Assembly (NCBI RefSeq): GCF_900107745.1
Contig: NZ_FNRO01000001.1
Span: 496,001-560,000 of the forward strand
Source: Variovorax sp. YR216
GTDB taxonomy: Bacteria > Pseudomonadota > Gammaproteobacteria > Burkholderiales > Burkholderiaceae_C
Length of the DNA: 64,000 nucleotides
Direction: 5' to 3'
The notes under the pieces were generated by a model, which saw nothing but the letters and a program-made list of their open reading frames with translations, ran no database searches and was not told the DNA's origin. Shown in pieces: positions 54,925 through 63,656 of this stretch (positions within the stretch are counted from its first letter, which is position 1; each line of letters begins with the position of its first letter). The translations under genes and the position numbers were made by a program.

Positions 54925-55859
54925 GTCCACGCAGTCCGGCCGGCCATCGCCACCGTCGCGCCGATGGCGGACAACACCACCACGCGCGATGCAAGCGTCG
55001 CGGCGCGCACCGTGTCGGACGCAATGGATTCGCGCCCTGGCGCATTGAGCACATACACGCCGGGCTTCGCCAGCCGCACGCCCAGCCGCAAGGCCATCGC
55101 GCCCATGGGCCATCCGCCGTTGGGCGACGGCGTCCGGCGAGCCTCCCGCCTGCACGACGCCCACGCAACCGGCGACACCGGCAGCAGCAGGGCCGCAGTG
55201 ATGCGCGCCGGTATCCACGAAAGCACGTCATCCACGCGCGCGGCCCACTTGCCGGCCCATTCCCAATCGTGACCCGCACGCGCACCACGGTAGCCCCACA
55301 TCGCATCCGCCGTATTGGAGAAGCGATAGACAGCCGCGCCCGGCAACCCCAGCAGCACAAACCAGAACAACGGTGCGACCAGCGAATCATTGAGGTTCTC
55401 GGCCAGCGATTCGATCGCGCTCTCGCGCACCTGTACTTCGCCGAGCGTGCTGACGTCGCGGCTCACCAGCCGGGCGAGCTGCGTCCGGCCTTCGTCGAGC
55501 GATCGGCCGAGTGCCGCTTCGACTGCCAGCACTTCATCCCACAGCATGCGCCACGCCAGCAGCGGCTTGAGCGCAAAGCCCACCAGCAGCGCACCTGCCC
55601 ACGCCGGCAGCATCACGGCGACCAGCGCGATCCCGACGGCAACCGCCGCGACCATCGACGCCCCCACGCACCAGGCGAACGCGCCTGCGCCGAAAGTGAG
55701 AAGACGATGCGTCCGGTCCTCGCCCGGCCGCGGCGCGATCCGGCTCCCGGCCCAGCCCAGATACCGACCCATCCACACCACCGGATGCCAGCCGTCAGGC
55801 GGCTCGCCGAGCCATCGATCGATTGCCAGCGCCAGCCAGAGTGCGGCGATCGAAACCAA
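54921..55859 (-). CDS. cbiB: Adenosylcobinamide-phosphate synthase CbiB
   Basis: Integral membrane enzyme that attaches the aminopropanol (phosphate) arm to cobyric acid (CobD in P. denitrificans naming). It has 312 residues with several hydrophobic segments. Family blocks are DRWLGEPPDGWHPVVWMGRY, ESLAENLNDSLVAPLFWF and RFSNTADAMWGYR. It is 12 nt after cobO and overlaps the threonine-phosphate decarboxylase gene by 4 nt. Confidence 0.94.
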   Translation of the reverse strand: MVSIAALWLALAIDRWLGEPPDGWHPVVWMGRYLGWAGSRIAPRPGEDRTHRLLTFGAGAFAWCVGASMVAAVAVGIALVAVMLPAWAGALLVGFALKPLLAWRMLWDEVLAVEAALGRSLDEGRTQLARLVSRDVSTLGEVQVRESAIESLAENLNDSLVAPLFWFVLLGLPGAAVYRFSNTADAMWGYRGARAGHDWEWAGKWAARVDDVLSWIPARITAALLLPVSPVAWASCRREARRTPSPNGGWPMGAMALRLGVRLAKPGVYVLNAPGRESIASDTVRAATLASRVVVLSAIGATVAMAGRTAWT

Positions 55860-55871
55860 CGCCGCCGGCTC

Positions 55872-56441
55872 CTAGTCCTCGATCCCGCGCTGCGCGGGAA
55901 TGCCGGCCTTGAACGCATGCTTGATCATCGTCATCTCGGTCACCGTGTCGGCGAGCTGGATGATTTCCTCGGGGCAGCGCCGGCCGGTCAGGACCACGTG
56001 CACCTCCTTCGGTCGCGTGCGCAGCGTCTCCAGCACACCGTCGAGCGGCAGCCAGCCGTAGATCAGCGGATAGGTGATCTCGTCGAGCACGACGAGGAAA
56101 TGCTCGCCGGAGAGGATCGCCGCCTTCGCCTTCTCCCACCCGTCTCGCGCGAGTTGCGCGGAGCGTTCGAGGTCCTGGCTCTTCCAGCTGAAGCCGTCGC
56201 CGAGACCTTCGATCGGAATGCCGATCTGCTCGAACATCCGGTGCTCGCCGAAGCGCGCGCTGGGGACCTTCATGAACTGGAAGATCTTCACCGCCTTGCC
56301 GCGTCCATGCGCGCGCAAGGCGAGGCCGAAGGCAGCGGTGCTCTTGCCCTTGCCGTCGCCGGTGTTGACGATCACGAGGCCGCGGCGCTCGCCTTCGGGC
56401 TTCTCATAGGGCTTCTCGCTGGGTGGGGTTTCGATGTGCAT
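55872..56441 (-). CDS. cobO: Cob(I)yrinic acid a,c-diamide adenosyltransferase
   Basis: CobO/BtuR-type corrinoid adenosyltransferase; uses ATP to form the Co-C bond. It has 189 residues. The ATP loop [38 protein letters not shown] and [20 protein letters not shown] are all family blocks. I use ATG 56441 ([12 protein letters not shown]); the upstream frame overlaps the btuD end. It is 14 nt after the ABC ATPase gene. Confidence 0.95.
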   Translation of the reverse strand: MHIETPPSEKPYEKPEGERRGLVIVNTGDGKGKSTAAFGLALRAHGRGKAVKIFQFMKVPSARFGEHRMFEQIGIPIEGLGDGFSWKSQDLERSAQLARDGWEKAKAAILSGEHFLVVLDEITYPLIYGWLPLDGVLETLRTRPKEVHVVLTGRRCPEEIIQLADTVTEMTMIKHAFKAGIPAQRGIED

Positions 56442-56455
56442 GGGTCTTGAATGGG

Positions 56456-57226
56456 TCAACGCGCAACGGCCAGCCACTGGCCTTCGATTTGGTACACCAC
56501 GACACGCCGGTCGAACACGGCCTCCAGCGCGCGATGCGTGCTGCCGTCATCGCAGGCGCCGTGATGAAGAACGCGCCCTTGCGCCATGACGACCATGTCG
56601 TCGGCGGCGAGCGCGGCATTGAGTTCATGCAGCACGCTGACCACGGTGCGCCCCTGTGCGATGAGTTCGCGCACGGTCTGCATCCAGTCGGCCTGATGCG
56701 GCGGGTCGAGGTTGGCAAGCGGCTCGTCCATCAGCAGCACGTCGGCTTCGACAGCCAGCGCGCGTGCCAGCAGCACCCGCTGGCGCTCGCCGCCGGAAAG
56801 CTGGCCGAGCGGCCGGTCGCGCCACTCCCAGGCCTGCGTGCTGCGCAGCGCGCGTTCCACGGCAGCGCGATCCGCGTCGTTGGGCGCGGCGAGCCAGCGC
56901 TGGTGCGGCAAGCGGCCGAGCATCGCGACGTCGTACACCATGAGGTCGTCCGCACTGCCCTCGCCCGCGCCGCCCTGGCCGAGCCACGAGAGGCGCCGGG
57001 CCCGTGCGCGCCCCGGCATCGCCGCGAGCGGCTCGCCCAGCAGACGCACCTCGCCGCGGTGCGGCAGCAGGCCCGCGAGCACCTTGAGCAAGGTCGACTT
57101 GCCCGCGCCGTTGGGGCCGACGATGCTGGTCCAGCGCCTTTCGGGGAACGACACATCGATCGCGTGCAGCACCTCCGTGTGGCCGAGCCTCGCACCAATG
57201 CGCCGCCCTTCAAGCACAGCAGTCAT
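56456..57226 (-). CDS. btuD: Vitamin B12 ABC transporter ATPase BtuD-like
   Basis: ATPase subunit of the BtuCDF-type corrinoid importer (FecCD/BtuC family). It has 256 residues. Walker [17 protein letters not shown], signature [16 protein letters not shown], Walker [13 protein letters not shown] and the switch His in [10 protein letters not shown] are intact. It overlaps btuC by 4 nt. The iron-siderophore family looks similar, but the riboswitch and cob neighbours indicate B12. Confidence 0.92.
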   Translation of the reverse strand: MTAVLEGRRIGARLGHTEVLHAIDVSFPERRWTSIVGPNGAGKSTLLKVLAGLLPHRGEVRLLGEPLAAMPGRARARRLSWLGQGGAGEGSADDLMVYDVAMLGRLPHQRWLAAPNDADRAAVERALRSTQAWEWRDRPLGQLSGGERQRVLLARALAVEADVLLMDEPLANLDPPHQADWMQTVRELIAQGRTVVSVLHELNAALAADDMVVMAQGRVLHHGACDDGSTHRALEAVFDRRVVVYQIEGQWLAVAR

Positions 57227-58230
57227 CGCGCACCGCCTTTTGCGCTGCGGCGATGCATGAGCCACAGCAGGTAGGTTCCGCCGAGCACCGCGGTCAGCAC
57301 GCCGACGGGCAGTTCCTGGGGCGCGATCAGCCATCGCGCCAGCAGATCGGCAGACATCAGCAGCAGCCCGCCCATCGCGCTCGACAGGATGATCAGCCGT
57401 GCATGCGTCGTCTTGACCGCCGAACGCACCAGATGCGGTGCGGCCAAGCCGACGAAGGCGATCAATCCCGTCTGCGCCACCGCGGCGCCGGTCGCCAGCG
57501 CCAGCACCGCCACCAGCGCCGCGCGCATGGCACCGAGCGGAAGGCCGAGGCTGCTCGCGGTCGATTCGCCGAGCGCCAATCCGTCCAGTACCGGTGCCAG
57601 CGCCCAGCCCAGCAGCAGGCAAACCAGCGCGAGCGCGCCCATGATCGCGCAGGCGCTCCATCCGACGAGGCCGGTGCTGCCGAGCATGAAGCCCTGGATC
57701 GCCTGGAGAATGTCCGCCGATGCAATGGTGATGAGGTCCTTCACCGCGCCCAGCACCACGCCGACGATCACGCCCGCCAGCAGCAGACGCAGCGTCTGCT
57801 GCACGCCGCGCGCGAGCAGTAGCGTGAGCATCACCGCCGCCACCGCGCCGAGAAACGCCGCCCCGGTCATGCCCAGGCGAACCACCCACTGCGTGCTGGC
57901 CGGCGATGCGCCGAACAGCCACAGCGCCGCCGCCACGCCGAGCGAGGCACCGGACGCGCTGCCCAGCAGATAGGGGTCGGCCAGCGGATTGCGGAACAAC
58001 CCCTGCGCCACCGCGCCCGCCAGGCCGAGCAGTGCACCGGCCAGCCATGCGCCGAGCGTGCGAGGCAGCCGGATGTCCCACACGATCTGCATCGCCACCG
58101 GATCGTGCCAGGCGCCCCAGAGACTCTCGAACCCCGTGCTGCCCACGCCCGCGCCGAGCGTCAGCACGATGCCGCCAAGCAGCAGCAGCACGACACCGAG
58201 CCCGAGCGCAAGACGGTGTTCGCTCTTCAT
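57223..58230 (-). CDS. btuC: Vitamin B12 ABC transporter permease BtuC-like
   Basis: FecCD-family membrane subunit of 335 residues, with about ten helices expected. Family blocks are DIRLPRTLGAWLAGALLGLA, FRNPLADPYLLGSASGASLG and LIAFVGLAAPHLVRS (ATPase coupling helix). I start at ATG 58230 (MKSEHRLALGLG), which overlaps the btuF stop by 4 nt. Confidence 0.93.
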   Translation of the reverse strand: MKSEHRLALGLGVVLLLLGGIVLTLGAGVGSTGFESLWGAWHDPVAMQIVWDIRLPRTLGAWLAGALLGLAGAVAQGLFRNPLADPYLLGSASGASLGVAAALWLFGASPASTQWVVRLGMTGAAFLGAVAAVMLTLLLARGVQQTLRLLLAGVIVGVVLGAVKDLITIASADILQAIQGFMLGSTGLVGWSACAIMGALALVCLLLGWALAPVLDGLALGESTASSLGLPLGAMRAALVAVLALATGAAVAQTGLIAFVGLAAPHLVRSAVKTTHARLIILSSAMGGLLLMSADLLARWLIAPQELPVGVLTAVLGGTYLLWLMHRRSAKGGAR

Positions 58231-59093
58231 CGCTTCGCCTGGGACTGCAGGCACCGCGCCATGAGAGCCGCGGCTTCGCCCATGCGCGGACCCGGCCGCA
58301 CCAGCACGTCGGATTCGTCGGCGGTGAAGCGGCAGATGCGCCCGTCGCGCACGGCCTTGATGCGGCTCCATCCCGGCCGCTGTTCGAGCCCCTGGGCACT
58401 TCGCTCGCCCACCATGATCAGGTCGGGATCGGCGCGCACCACGAACTCGGGGTTGAGCTTCGGGAAGGGCCCCATCGAGCCCGGAACGATGTTCTTGGCA
58501 CCGAGGCGCGACAGCGTCTCGCCGATGAACGACGACTCGCTCGCCGCATACGGCGCGCTGCTGACCTCGAAATACACCCGCGTGCGCCCGACGCTTTCGG
58601 GCAGGGACTGCGCCGCCGCCGACACGCTCGCATCGATGTCGCGCCATACGCGCGGCGCGTCGTCCGAGCCGATCACGCGAGCCACCGAGTCGAGCACGCG
58701 GCGCACATCCGCATGGTTCTTGGGTTCGAGCACCAGCACCTTGAGGCCGAGCCCTTCCAGCCGTTCGGTCACGCGCGAAGACTTCGCCAGCAGCACCACG
58801 TCGGGCCTGAGCGCCACGATGGCCTCGACATTGGGATCGATCCCGCCGCCGACCTGGGGCAATGCGCGCACCGACTCGGGCCAATTGGAGTAGCGGTCCA
58901 CGCCGACCAGCCGGTTGCAGGCGCCGAGCGTGCAGACGGATTCGGTCAGCGAAGGCAGCACGGTGACGATCCGCTGCGGAGGCCTGGGCAGGTCGACGGA
59001 CACGCCGCGCTCGTCGGTCACGACGATCGCCTGCGCCGCGGCCGCGAACACGGCCAGCACGGCAGCGAGCGACAGTCTCGCAAGGAGATTCAT
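58227..59093 (-). CDS. btuF: Vitamin B12 periplasmic binding protein BtuF-like
   Basis: Class III substrate-binding protein delivering corrinoids to BtuCD. It has 288 residues. The signal peptide (1-about 22, LLARLSLAAVLAVFAAAAQA) has no lipobox. Family blocks are QRIVTVLPSLTESVCTLGA, VGVDRYSNWPESVRALPQVG and NVEAIVALRPDVVLL. It overlaps cobU and btuC by 4 nt each. Confidence 0.92.
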   Translation of the reverse strand: MNLLARLSLAAVLAVFAAAAQAIVVTDERGVSVDLPRPPQRIVTVLPSLTESVCTLGACNRLVGVDRYSNWPESVRALPQVGGGIDPNVEAIVALRPDVVLLAKSSRVTERLEGLGLKVLVLEPKNHADVRRVLDSVARVIGSDDAPRVWRDIDASVSAAAQSLPESVGRTRVYFEVSSAPYAASESSFIGETLSRLGAKNIVPGSMGPFPKLNPEFVVRADPDLIMVGERSAQGLEQRPGWSRIKAVRDGRICRFTADESDVLVRPGPRMGEAAALMARCLQSQAKR

Positions 59094-59659
59094 TCGGGTT
59101 CCTTCAGGGCCAGCGGCAGGCCGGCCACCATCAGCGTGACACGGTCGCAAGCAGCCGCCACGCGCTGGTTGAGCATGCCCAGCGCATCGACGAAGGTGCG
59201 CACCTCGCGGCCGAGCGGGATCACGCCGAGGCCGATTTCGTTGCCGATCAGCACGACCGGGCCGCTGGCAGCACCGAGTTCGCGCACCAACGCGGCGGTG
59301 GCGGCTTCGATCTCGACCGGGGTGCACGCGAGGGCATCGCCCGGCATCATCAGATTCGTGAGCCAGAGCGTGAGGCAATCGACCAGCACCAGTGTTTGGG
59401 GCGACGCATGCGCACGGATCGCCTCCGCAACAGCACGCGGTTCCTCCACCGTGCCGAGCCCAGGCACGCGCAGCGCGCGATCGCGGCGATGACGCGCGAT
59501 GCGCGCGCGCATTTCGTCGTCATGCGCCTCCGCGGTCGCGATGAGCACGGCCCGGTGCGCATCCGAACGCCCGAGCCACGCCGCGGCGAGCTCTTCGCCG
59601 CGGCGCGATTTGCCGCTCTTCTGGCCACCGAGGATCAGTTCGCGGCAAACATCGCTCAT
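59090..59659 (-). CDS. cobU: Adenosylcobinamide kinase / guanylyltransferase
   Basis: Phosphorylates adenosylcobinamide and then adds GMP, activating it for CobS (CobP in P. denitrificans naming). It has 189 residues. The P-loop GGQKSGKS (11-18) varies slightly from the usual GGARSGKS. The EEP and VDCLTLWLTNLM blocks and the NEIGLGVIP block are family-typical. ATG 59659 overlaps the btuB stop. Confidence 0.95.
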   Translation of the reverse strand: MSDVCRELILGGQKSGKSRRGEELAAAWLGRSDAHRAVLIATAEAHDDEMRARIARHRRDRALRVPGLGTVEEPRAVAEAIRAHASPQTLVLVDCLTLWLTNLMMPGDALACTPVEIEAATAALVRELGAASGPVVLIGNEIGLGVIPLGREVRTFVDALGMLNQRVAAACDRVTLMVAGLPLALKEPE

Positions 59660-61533
59660 TTCGGCTGCCACCTCAGCGTCAGGTAGAACGCGCGGCCGGG
59701 CTGGTTGTAGCCCCATGCGGTCTCGTAGTTCACGTCGCCGATGTTCGAGACGCGCCCCTGCACCGACCAGTCCTTCGCCACGCGGTATTCCACATATAGA
59801 TCGACCGTGGTGTAGCCGTTGAGGACGCGCGTGTTGGCCGCGTCGTCATAGCGCTGGCCCACGTAGAGCGCCGAACCACCGAGCTTCCACGCGCCGATCT
59901 GGTAGTCGGCGCCGAGCGTGGCCTGGTCCTTCGCGCGCCGCGGCAACTGCTTGCCGGTCACTTCGTTGTGCGGATCGAGCGAGTCGTAGCTCGCATGCAG
60001 GCCGAGGTTGCCGAACTGGCCGTCGTAGCTCAGCGTGCCGCCCTGGATGCGCGCGCGCGGGATGTTCTGCGGCAGCGTCTCGTTGGTGATGAAGCCGGTG
60101 ATCTTGTTGTCGTAGCCCACCAGCTTCACCGTGTGGCCGCCCTGGCTCCAGGTGATGCCGAGGTCGGTGTTCTTTCCTTCTTCCGGCTTCAGGTTCGGAT
60201 TGCCGAAGCCGGGGTAGTAGAGCTGGTTGAACGACGGCGCCACGAAGCTGGTGCCATGCGACACGTTCACGCGCCAGTTCTGCGTGATGCGGTAGCCGTA
60301 GCCGGCGAACCAGGTGTCGTTGCCGCCGAACTGCGAGTTGTCGTCGTGCCGCGCGTTGAGCTGCCAGCTGTGCGCGCCCTGGTCGCCGTTGAGGCCGACG
60401 AAAGCGGAATTGATGTCGCGGTCGGTGACGGTGTAGCGCGTGTCGCTGTTCACGTTCTGCTCGAGCCGCTCCAGGCCAGCGATCACCGTGCCGACCGGCG
60501 TGGCGATGTCGTTCTGCCAGAGGTACTGGTTCTGCGTGGTCTCGAACAGCCCCGGCACGTTGCCGGGCGCGGCCACGATGTTCTGGGTCTTGTCCTCGCT
60601 GCGGGCGTAGCGCAGCTGGGTGTTCCAGTTCGACATCACCTTGCCGCTCGCGCCCACGTAGGCGGTCTGCGTGCGCACCGTGTTGCGGCTGTCGCGCCCA
60701 GGACCATCATCGAAGCGGTTCAGGCCGTCCGAATACAGGAGCCCGGCGTCCAGCTTCCAGTCCGGGTTGAACTGGTAGCCGAACGAAGCGTTGGCCGCGC
60801 TCTGGTTGAACGGGTCGCGGTCAGGGTTGTAGTTGCCGAATTGCACCCTGCTGTTGGTGGCGGAAAAACTGTCCTGGATTGTGCGCTGAACGTCCAGCGA
60901 GTAGGTCGCGGCGCCCGACGCGCCGCTGAAGCCGCCGGTAATCTGCTTGTAGCTCTCGCTGCCGAGCGTCGTCGAGGCGCGCGGCATGAAGACCGAATCG
61001 CCCGCCGCCGCCTTGCGCGTGAAGATCTGCACCACGCCCCCCACACCGTCGCTGCCGTAGAGCGCGGAGGCCGGACCCTTCACCACTTCGATGCGGTCGA
61101 TCATCTCGACCGGGATGTTGTCCCAGTTCGGCGTGCCGAGCGTCGCGGAGCCGTAGCGCACGCCGTCGATCAAGAGGATGGTGTGGCGCGCCTCGGCGCC
61201 GCGGATGTAGACACTGCTCGACTTGCCGGCACCGCCGTTGGCCGAGATCTGGACGCCGGCGACGCGCGCGAGGATCTCGGGCAGCGTGCGGCTGGCCTGC
61301 TGCTCGATCTGCGCGCGATCGATCACGACGGTGTCGGAGACCAGGTCATCGACGCGCGTCGGCGTGCGGGTGGCGGTCACCACGGTTTCGGTGAGCGTGG
61401 GCGCGCTTTGGGCCATCGCGACGGATGACACGCCCGACAACGCGGCCACGGCCAGGGAAATGTGGGTAGCGCCCGCGAGCGGCCACGACGAAGCGCACCG
61501 GTCGGTGCGATGGAAGAAAACGCTTGTCTTCAT
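59656..61533 (-). CDS. btuB: TonB-dependent vitamin B12 receptor BtuB
   Basis: Outer-membrane transporter of 625 residues. It has a signal peptide with a long n-region (1-about 42, ending VAMAQSA), a TonB-box-like stretch (LTETVVTATR), a plug domain (about 50-165, PEILARVAGVQISANGGAG, IEVVKGPASALYGSDGVGG) and a 22-strand barrel. It is the first gene behind the cobalamin riboswitch and thus probably the most directly controlled. No Shine-Dalgarno sequence adjoins the ATG; an in-frame stop 18-20 nt upstream excludes an earlier start. A GGACA/TGTCC hairpin (61536-61557) lies in between. Confidence 0.94.
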   Translation of the reverse strand: MKTSVFFHRTDRCASSWPLAGATHISLAVAALSGVSSVAMAQSAPTLTETVVTATRTPTRVDDLVSDTVVIDRAQIEQQASRTLPEILARVAGVQISANGGAGKSSSVYIRGAEARHTILLIDGVRYGSATLGTPNWDNIPVEMIDRIEVVKGPASALYGSDGVGGVVQIFTRKAAAGDSVFMPRASTTLGSESYKQITGGFSGASGAATYSLDVQRTIQDSFSATNSRVQFGNYNPDRDPFNQSAANASFGYQFNPDWKLDAGLLYSDGLNRFDDGPGRDSRNTVRTQTAYVGASGKVMSNWNTQLRYARSEDKTQNIVAAPGNVPGLFETTQNQYLWQNDIATPVGTVIAGLERLEQNVNSDTRYTVTDRDINSAFVGLNGDQGAHSWQLNARHDDNSQFGGNDTWFAGYGYRITQNWRVNVSHGTSFVAPSFNQLYYPGFGNPNLKPEEGKNTDLGITWSQGGHTVKLVGYDNKITGFITNETLPQNIPRARIQGGTLSYDGQFGNLGLHASYDSLDPHNEVTGKQLPRRAKDQATLGADYQIGAWKLGGSALYVGQRYDDAANTRVLNGYTTVDLYVEYRVAKDWSVQGRVSNIGDVNYETAWGYNQPGRAFYLTLRWQPK

Positions 61534-61535
61534 GG

Positions 61536-61578
61536 GGACAACAAAAGATCAATGTCCTTCGCCGGCTTCCCCGCCAGC
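61536..61578 (-). promoter_or_regulatory. Possible riboswitch expression platform before btuB
   Basis: Minus strand: one hairpin with a GGGGAA loop (arms at 61573-61578 and 61561-61566) and a second with GGACA/TGTCC arms (61553-61557, 61536-61540). The only Shine-Dalgarno-like sequences (GGGGAAG, GAAGGA) lie in or beside them. This suggests translational control of btuB, which is inference. Confidence 0.4.
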
Positions 61579-61624
61579 GCATGGACGTCATGGCCGACAC
61601 ATGCGCGAACATGCGGCGACCGCC

Positions 61625-61822
61625 TCGTTGGCCGGTATCCGGGCTGGCAGCACGACCTTCGTCGCCTTCCCAGAAGCCTGTTTCATTGCTTCCAGTGGCT
61701 GATTGACGAAGGCGGCATCCCTCAAGAGGATGCCGACTGCTTGACCGTTGCGGGGGCAGCGCAGGTTGGCTTGAGCCCTGTGAGGGCGTCGGCTTCTGCT
61801 TCCCGTTCAACTGCGACGTGTG
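61625..61822 (-). ncRNA. Cobalamin riboswitch
   Basis: AdoCbl-binding leader element on the minus strand upstream of btuB. The conserved core pieces appear in order: GAACGGGAAGC, GCTGCCCCCGCAACGGTCAA, the CAGCCACTGG segment about 20 nt before CTGGGAAGGCGA, and the B12 box region GCTGCCAGCCCGGATACCGG near 61632-61651. It is about 200 nt long, the normal size. It should lower expression of btuB and the downstream eight-gene operon when adenosylcobalamin is plentiful. Ends are approximate. Confidence 0.93.
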
Positions 61823-61850
61823 AACCACTTCGCGAGCACCAACAGCGCGG

Positions 61851-61856
61851 GATTGT
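61851..61856 (-). promoter_or_regulatory. Candidate -10 box for the riboswitch-btuB transcript
   Basis: Minus-strand TACAAT about 30 nt upstream of the riboswitch core; the -35 at 16-18 nt spacing is poor. The spot also lies just before the plus-strand zapB-like gene. Confidence 0.35.
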
Positions 61857-61936
61857 AAAGTCTCGTGAAACTCGTTCCACCGAGCCGTCGGCCGGCCGTG
61901 GAAACCCGCAAGCGCCGGAATCTACAATCGCCCCCC

Positions 61937-62164
61937 ATGCCTGCACCGAGCCGTATTGAACAGATCGCCGAGCGTGTCGAACGACTGCTCGTGCGCCATG
62001 AAGAAGTACAGCGCACCAATGCGTTGCTGCAGGAACAGGTGGAGGCGCTGACGCGGGAACGCGATGCGCTCAAGTCCCGCCTGACCGCCGCGCGGACGCG
62101 GCTCGATGCCCTTCTCGATCAGCTCCCGGCCGATCCCACACAAGATCCGAGCGCCCGCTCATGA
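61937..62164 (+). CDS. Short coiled-coil protein upstream of zapA (ZapB-like)
   Basis: 75 residues from ATG 61937. A nearly continuous heptad pattern (residues 6-62, IAERVERLLVRHEEVQRTNA, LLQEQVEALTRERDALKSRL) predicts a single coiled coil, as in ZapB and the small TIGR02449-type proteins often found beside zapA. Its stop overlaps the zapA ATG by 4 nt, supporting a joint role at the division ring. The frame extends upstream to 61865 without similarity. Function is inferred from context. Confidence 0.8.
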   Translation: MPAPSRIEQIAERVERLLVRHEEVQRTNALLQEQVEALTRERDALKSRLTAARTRLDALLDQLPADPTQDPSARS

Positions 62165-62487
62165 AACAAATCGAAGTCCAGATCATGGGCCAGAGCTACC
62201 TGCTCGGCTGTCCCGAAGGCGGTGAAGCCCAGTTGCGCGAAGCGGTGGAACGTGTCGACGCGGCGATGTGCAAGATCCGCGACGCCGGCAAGGTCAAGGC
62301 GCGCGACCGCATCGCGGTGCTCGCTTCGCTGAATCTCGCATTCGACCTGGCGCAGCGCGAAGCCGAAGCCCCGGCCGCACCGCCCGCGTCCGCGTCCGCG
62401 TCCGATCCCATCGCGGACGATGCACGCGCCGCGCAACTTGTCCAGCGTCTCGATCAGGCCCTCGCCGGCGACGGACATTTGCTCTGA
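62161..62487 (+). CDS. zapA: Cell division protein ZapA
   Basis: Binds and bundles FtsZ filaments at midcell. It has 108 residues. The N-terminal domain is IEVQIMGQSYLLGCPEGGEA and the helix LREAVERVDAAMCKIRDAGK; the C-terminal helix is interrupted by an Ala/Pro/Ser-rich insert (about 72-82). It is translationally coupled to the coiled-coil gene upstream, and 6S RNA follows as in many proteobacteria. Confidence 0.93.
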   Translation: MKQIEVQIMGQSYLLGCPEGGEAQLREAVERVDAAMCKIRDAGKVKARDRIAVLASLNLAFDLAQREAEAPAAPPASASASDPIADDARAAQLVQRLDQALAGDGHLL

Positions 62488-62515
62488 AAACTCGTGCCAC
62501 CGCGTCGGGTCGGCG

Positions 62516-62521
62516 TAAAAT
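62516..62521 (+). promoter_or_regulatory. Probable 6S RNA -10 box
   Basis: TAAAAT ends 6 nt before the first base of the closing stem of 6S RNA. The -35 region is not clear. Read-through from zapA is also possible. Confidence 0.5.
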
Positions 62522-62525
62522 CGCG

Positions 62526-62703
62526 CCTGTCTGCGGTGCGCGCTGGGCTCTATATGTCCTTGTACCAATGCTCCACGGAGCAGGGCTTGGTATATCGCTT
62601 GGCAGGTGTGATCATCTCGCGTCAGATGAACCCGAAGCCTTGCTGCCCTCGCCCACCTGAACCCCGGTTCAGGCTGCGAGTCCAGGCCCACTCGCAGACA
62701 CCT
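62526..62703 (+). ncRNA. ssrS: 6S RNA
   Basis: RNA that mimics an open promoter and binds housekeeping RNA polymerase in stationary phase. The length is about 178 nt. The closing stem is TGTCTGCG (62528-62535) with CGCAGACA (62693-62700). The 3' half holds the conserved-looking CACCTGAACCCCGGTTCAGG followed by CTGCGAGTCCAGGCCCACTC, comparable to the E. coli CACCTTGAACCAAGGGTTCA region. It sits directly after zapA, the common location, and a strong terminator follows. Exact ends are estimated. Confidence 0.88.
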
Positions 62704-62713
62704 ATTCCTCATC

Positions 62714-62748
62714 GCCACGGCCCCCGCATCGGGGCCGTGGCTTTTTTC
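62714..62748 (+). terminator. Intrinsic terminator after 6S RNA
   Basis: 11-bp stem GCCACGGCCCC / GGGGCCGTGGC with a 6-nt loop followed by six T, about 11 nt past the 6S RNA closing stem. Confidence 0.92.
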
Positions 62749-62768
62749 TGGCCTCTGTTTCGTACTGC

Positions 62769-63584
62769 ATGACGATCGAACCCCTGCTGATCGCCGAACT
62801 CGCCCTTCTCGGCGTCGGCACCGGATTCCTGGCCGGCCTGCTCGGCATCGGCGGCGGCATGCTGATGGTGCCGTTCCTCACGATCATCATGGGCCACCGC
62901 GGCGTATCGGCGGATCTCGCGGTGAAGATGGCGATCGCGACTTCGATGTCGACCATCATCTTCACCTCGATCGCGAGCGTGCGGGCGCATCACAAGCGCG
63001 GCGCGGTCCGCTGGGACATCGTCCGGCGGCTCGCCCCCGGCATCGTCATCGGCAGCCTGATCGGGAGCCTCGGCCTGTTCTCGCTGCTCAAGGGCACCGC
63101 GCTCGCGATCTTCTTCGCGTTGTTCGTCGGCTTCTCGGCCACGCAGATGTTCCTCGACAAGAAGCCCAAGCCCACCCGCCAGATGCCCGGCACAGGCGGC
63201 CAGCTCGCGGCCGGTGGCGTGATCGGCTTCGTCTCGGGCCTCGTCGGGGCCGGCGGCGGCTTCATCAGCGTGCCCTTCATGACCTGGTGCAACGTCGCGA
63301 TTCACAACGCAGTAGCGACGAGCGCGGCGCTCGGCTTCCCGATCGCTGTGGCCAACGTGGCGGGCTACATCGCGAGCGGCCAGTCGGTGCAGGGGCTGCC
63401 CGCCGGTGCCTTCGGCTACATCTGGCTGCCGGCGCTCGCGGCCATCGCGGTCACCAGTTTCCTGGTCGCGCCGCTGGGCGCGAAGGCGGCGCACAGCCTG
63501 CCGGTGTCGAAGCTCAAGCGGGTGTTCGCGAGCATCCTCTATCTACTCGCGATCTACATGCTCTGGAAAGGCCTGCGCGGCTGA
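62769..63584 (+). CDS. TauE/SafE (TSUP) family membrane permease
   Basis: 271 residues with about eight hydrophobic helices. Two homologous halves each start with the family glycine-rich motif: GFLAGLLGIGGGMLMVPFL (18-36) and GFVSGLVGAGGGFISVPFM (about 156-174). The family exports or imports small organosulfur or organic acid anions (sulfite, sulfoacetate); the substrate here is unknown. It occupies the place after 6S RNA where many gammaproteobacteria have the 5-formyl-THF cyclo-ligase gene. Confidence 0.9.
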   Translation: MTIEPLLIAELALLGVGTGFLAGLLGIGGGMLMVPFLTIIMGHRGVSADLAVKMAIATSMSTIIFTSIASVRAHHKRGAVRWDIVRRLAPGIVIGSLIGSLGLFSLLKGTALAIFFALFVGFSATQMFLDKKPKPTRQMPGTGGQLAAGGVIGFVSGLVGAGGGFISVPFMTWCNVAIHNAVATSAALGFPIAVANVAGYIASGQSVQGLPAGAFGYIWLPALAAIAVTSFLVAPLGAKAAHSLPVSKLKRVFASILYLLAIYMLWKGLRG

Positions 63585-63656
63585 GGTTTGATCTGACACA
63601 AGCGCGTCTCCGCGCGGCTGGCTTAAAGTCGTCGCACTCAACAGAAGGAGAAGTGC

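Noticed and set aside
56456..59093. ABC transporter genes as an iron-siderophore or haem importer
   Set aside because: The family is shared, but the upstream cobalamin riboswitch and overlapping cob genes on both sides indicate corrinoid import.
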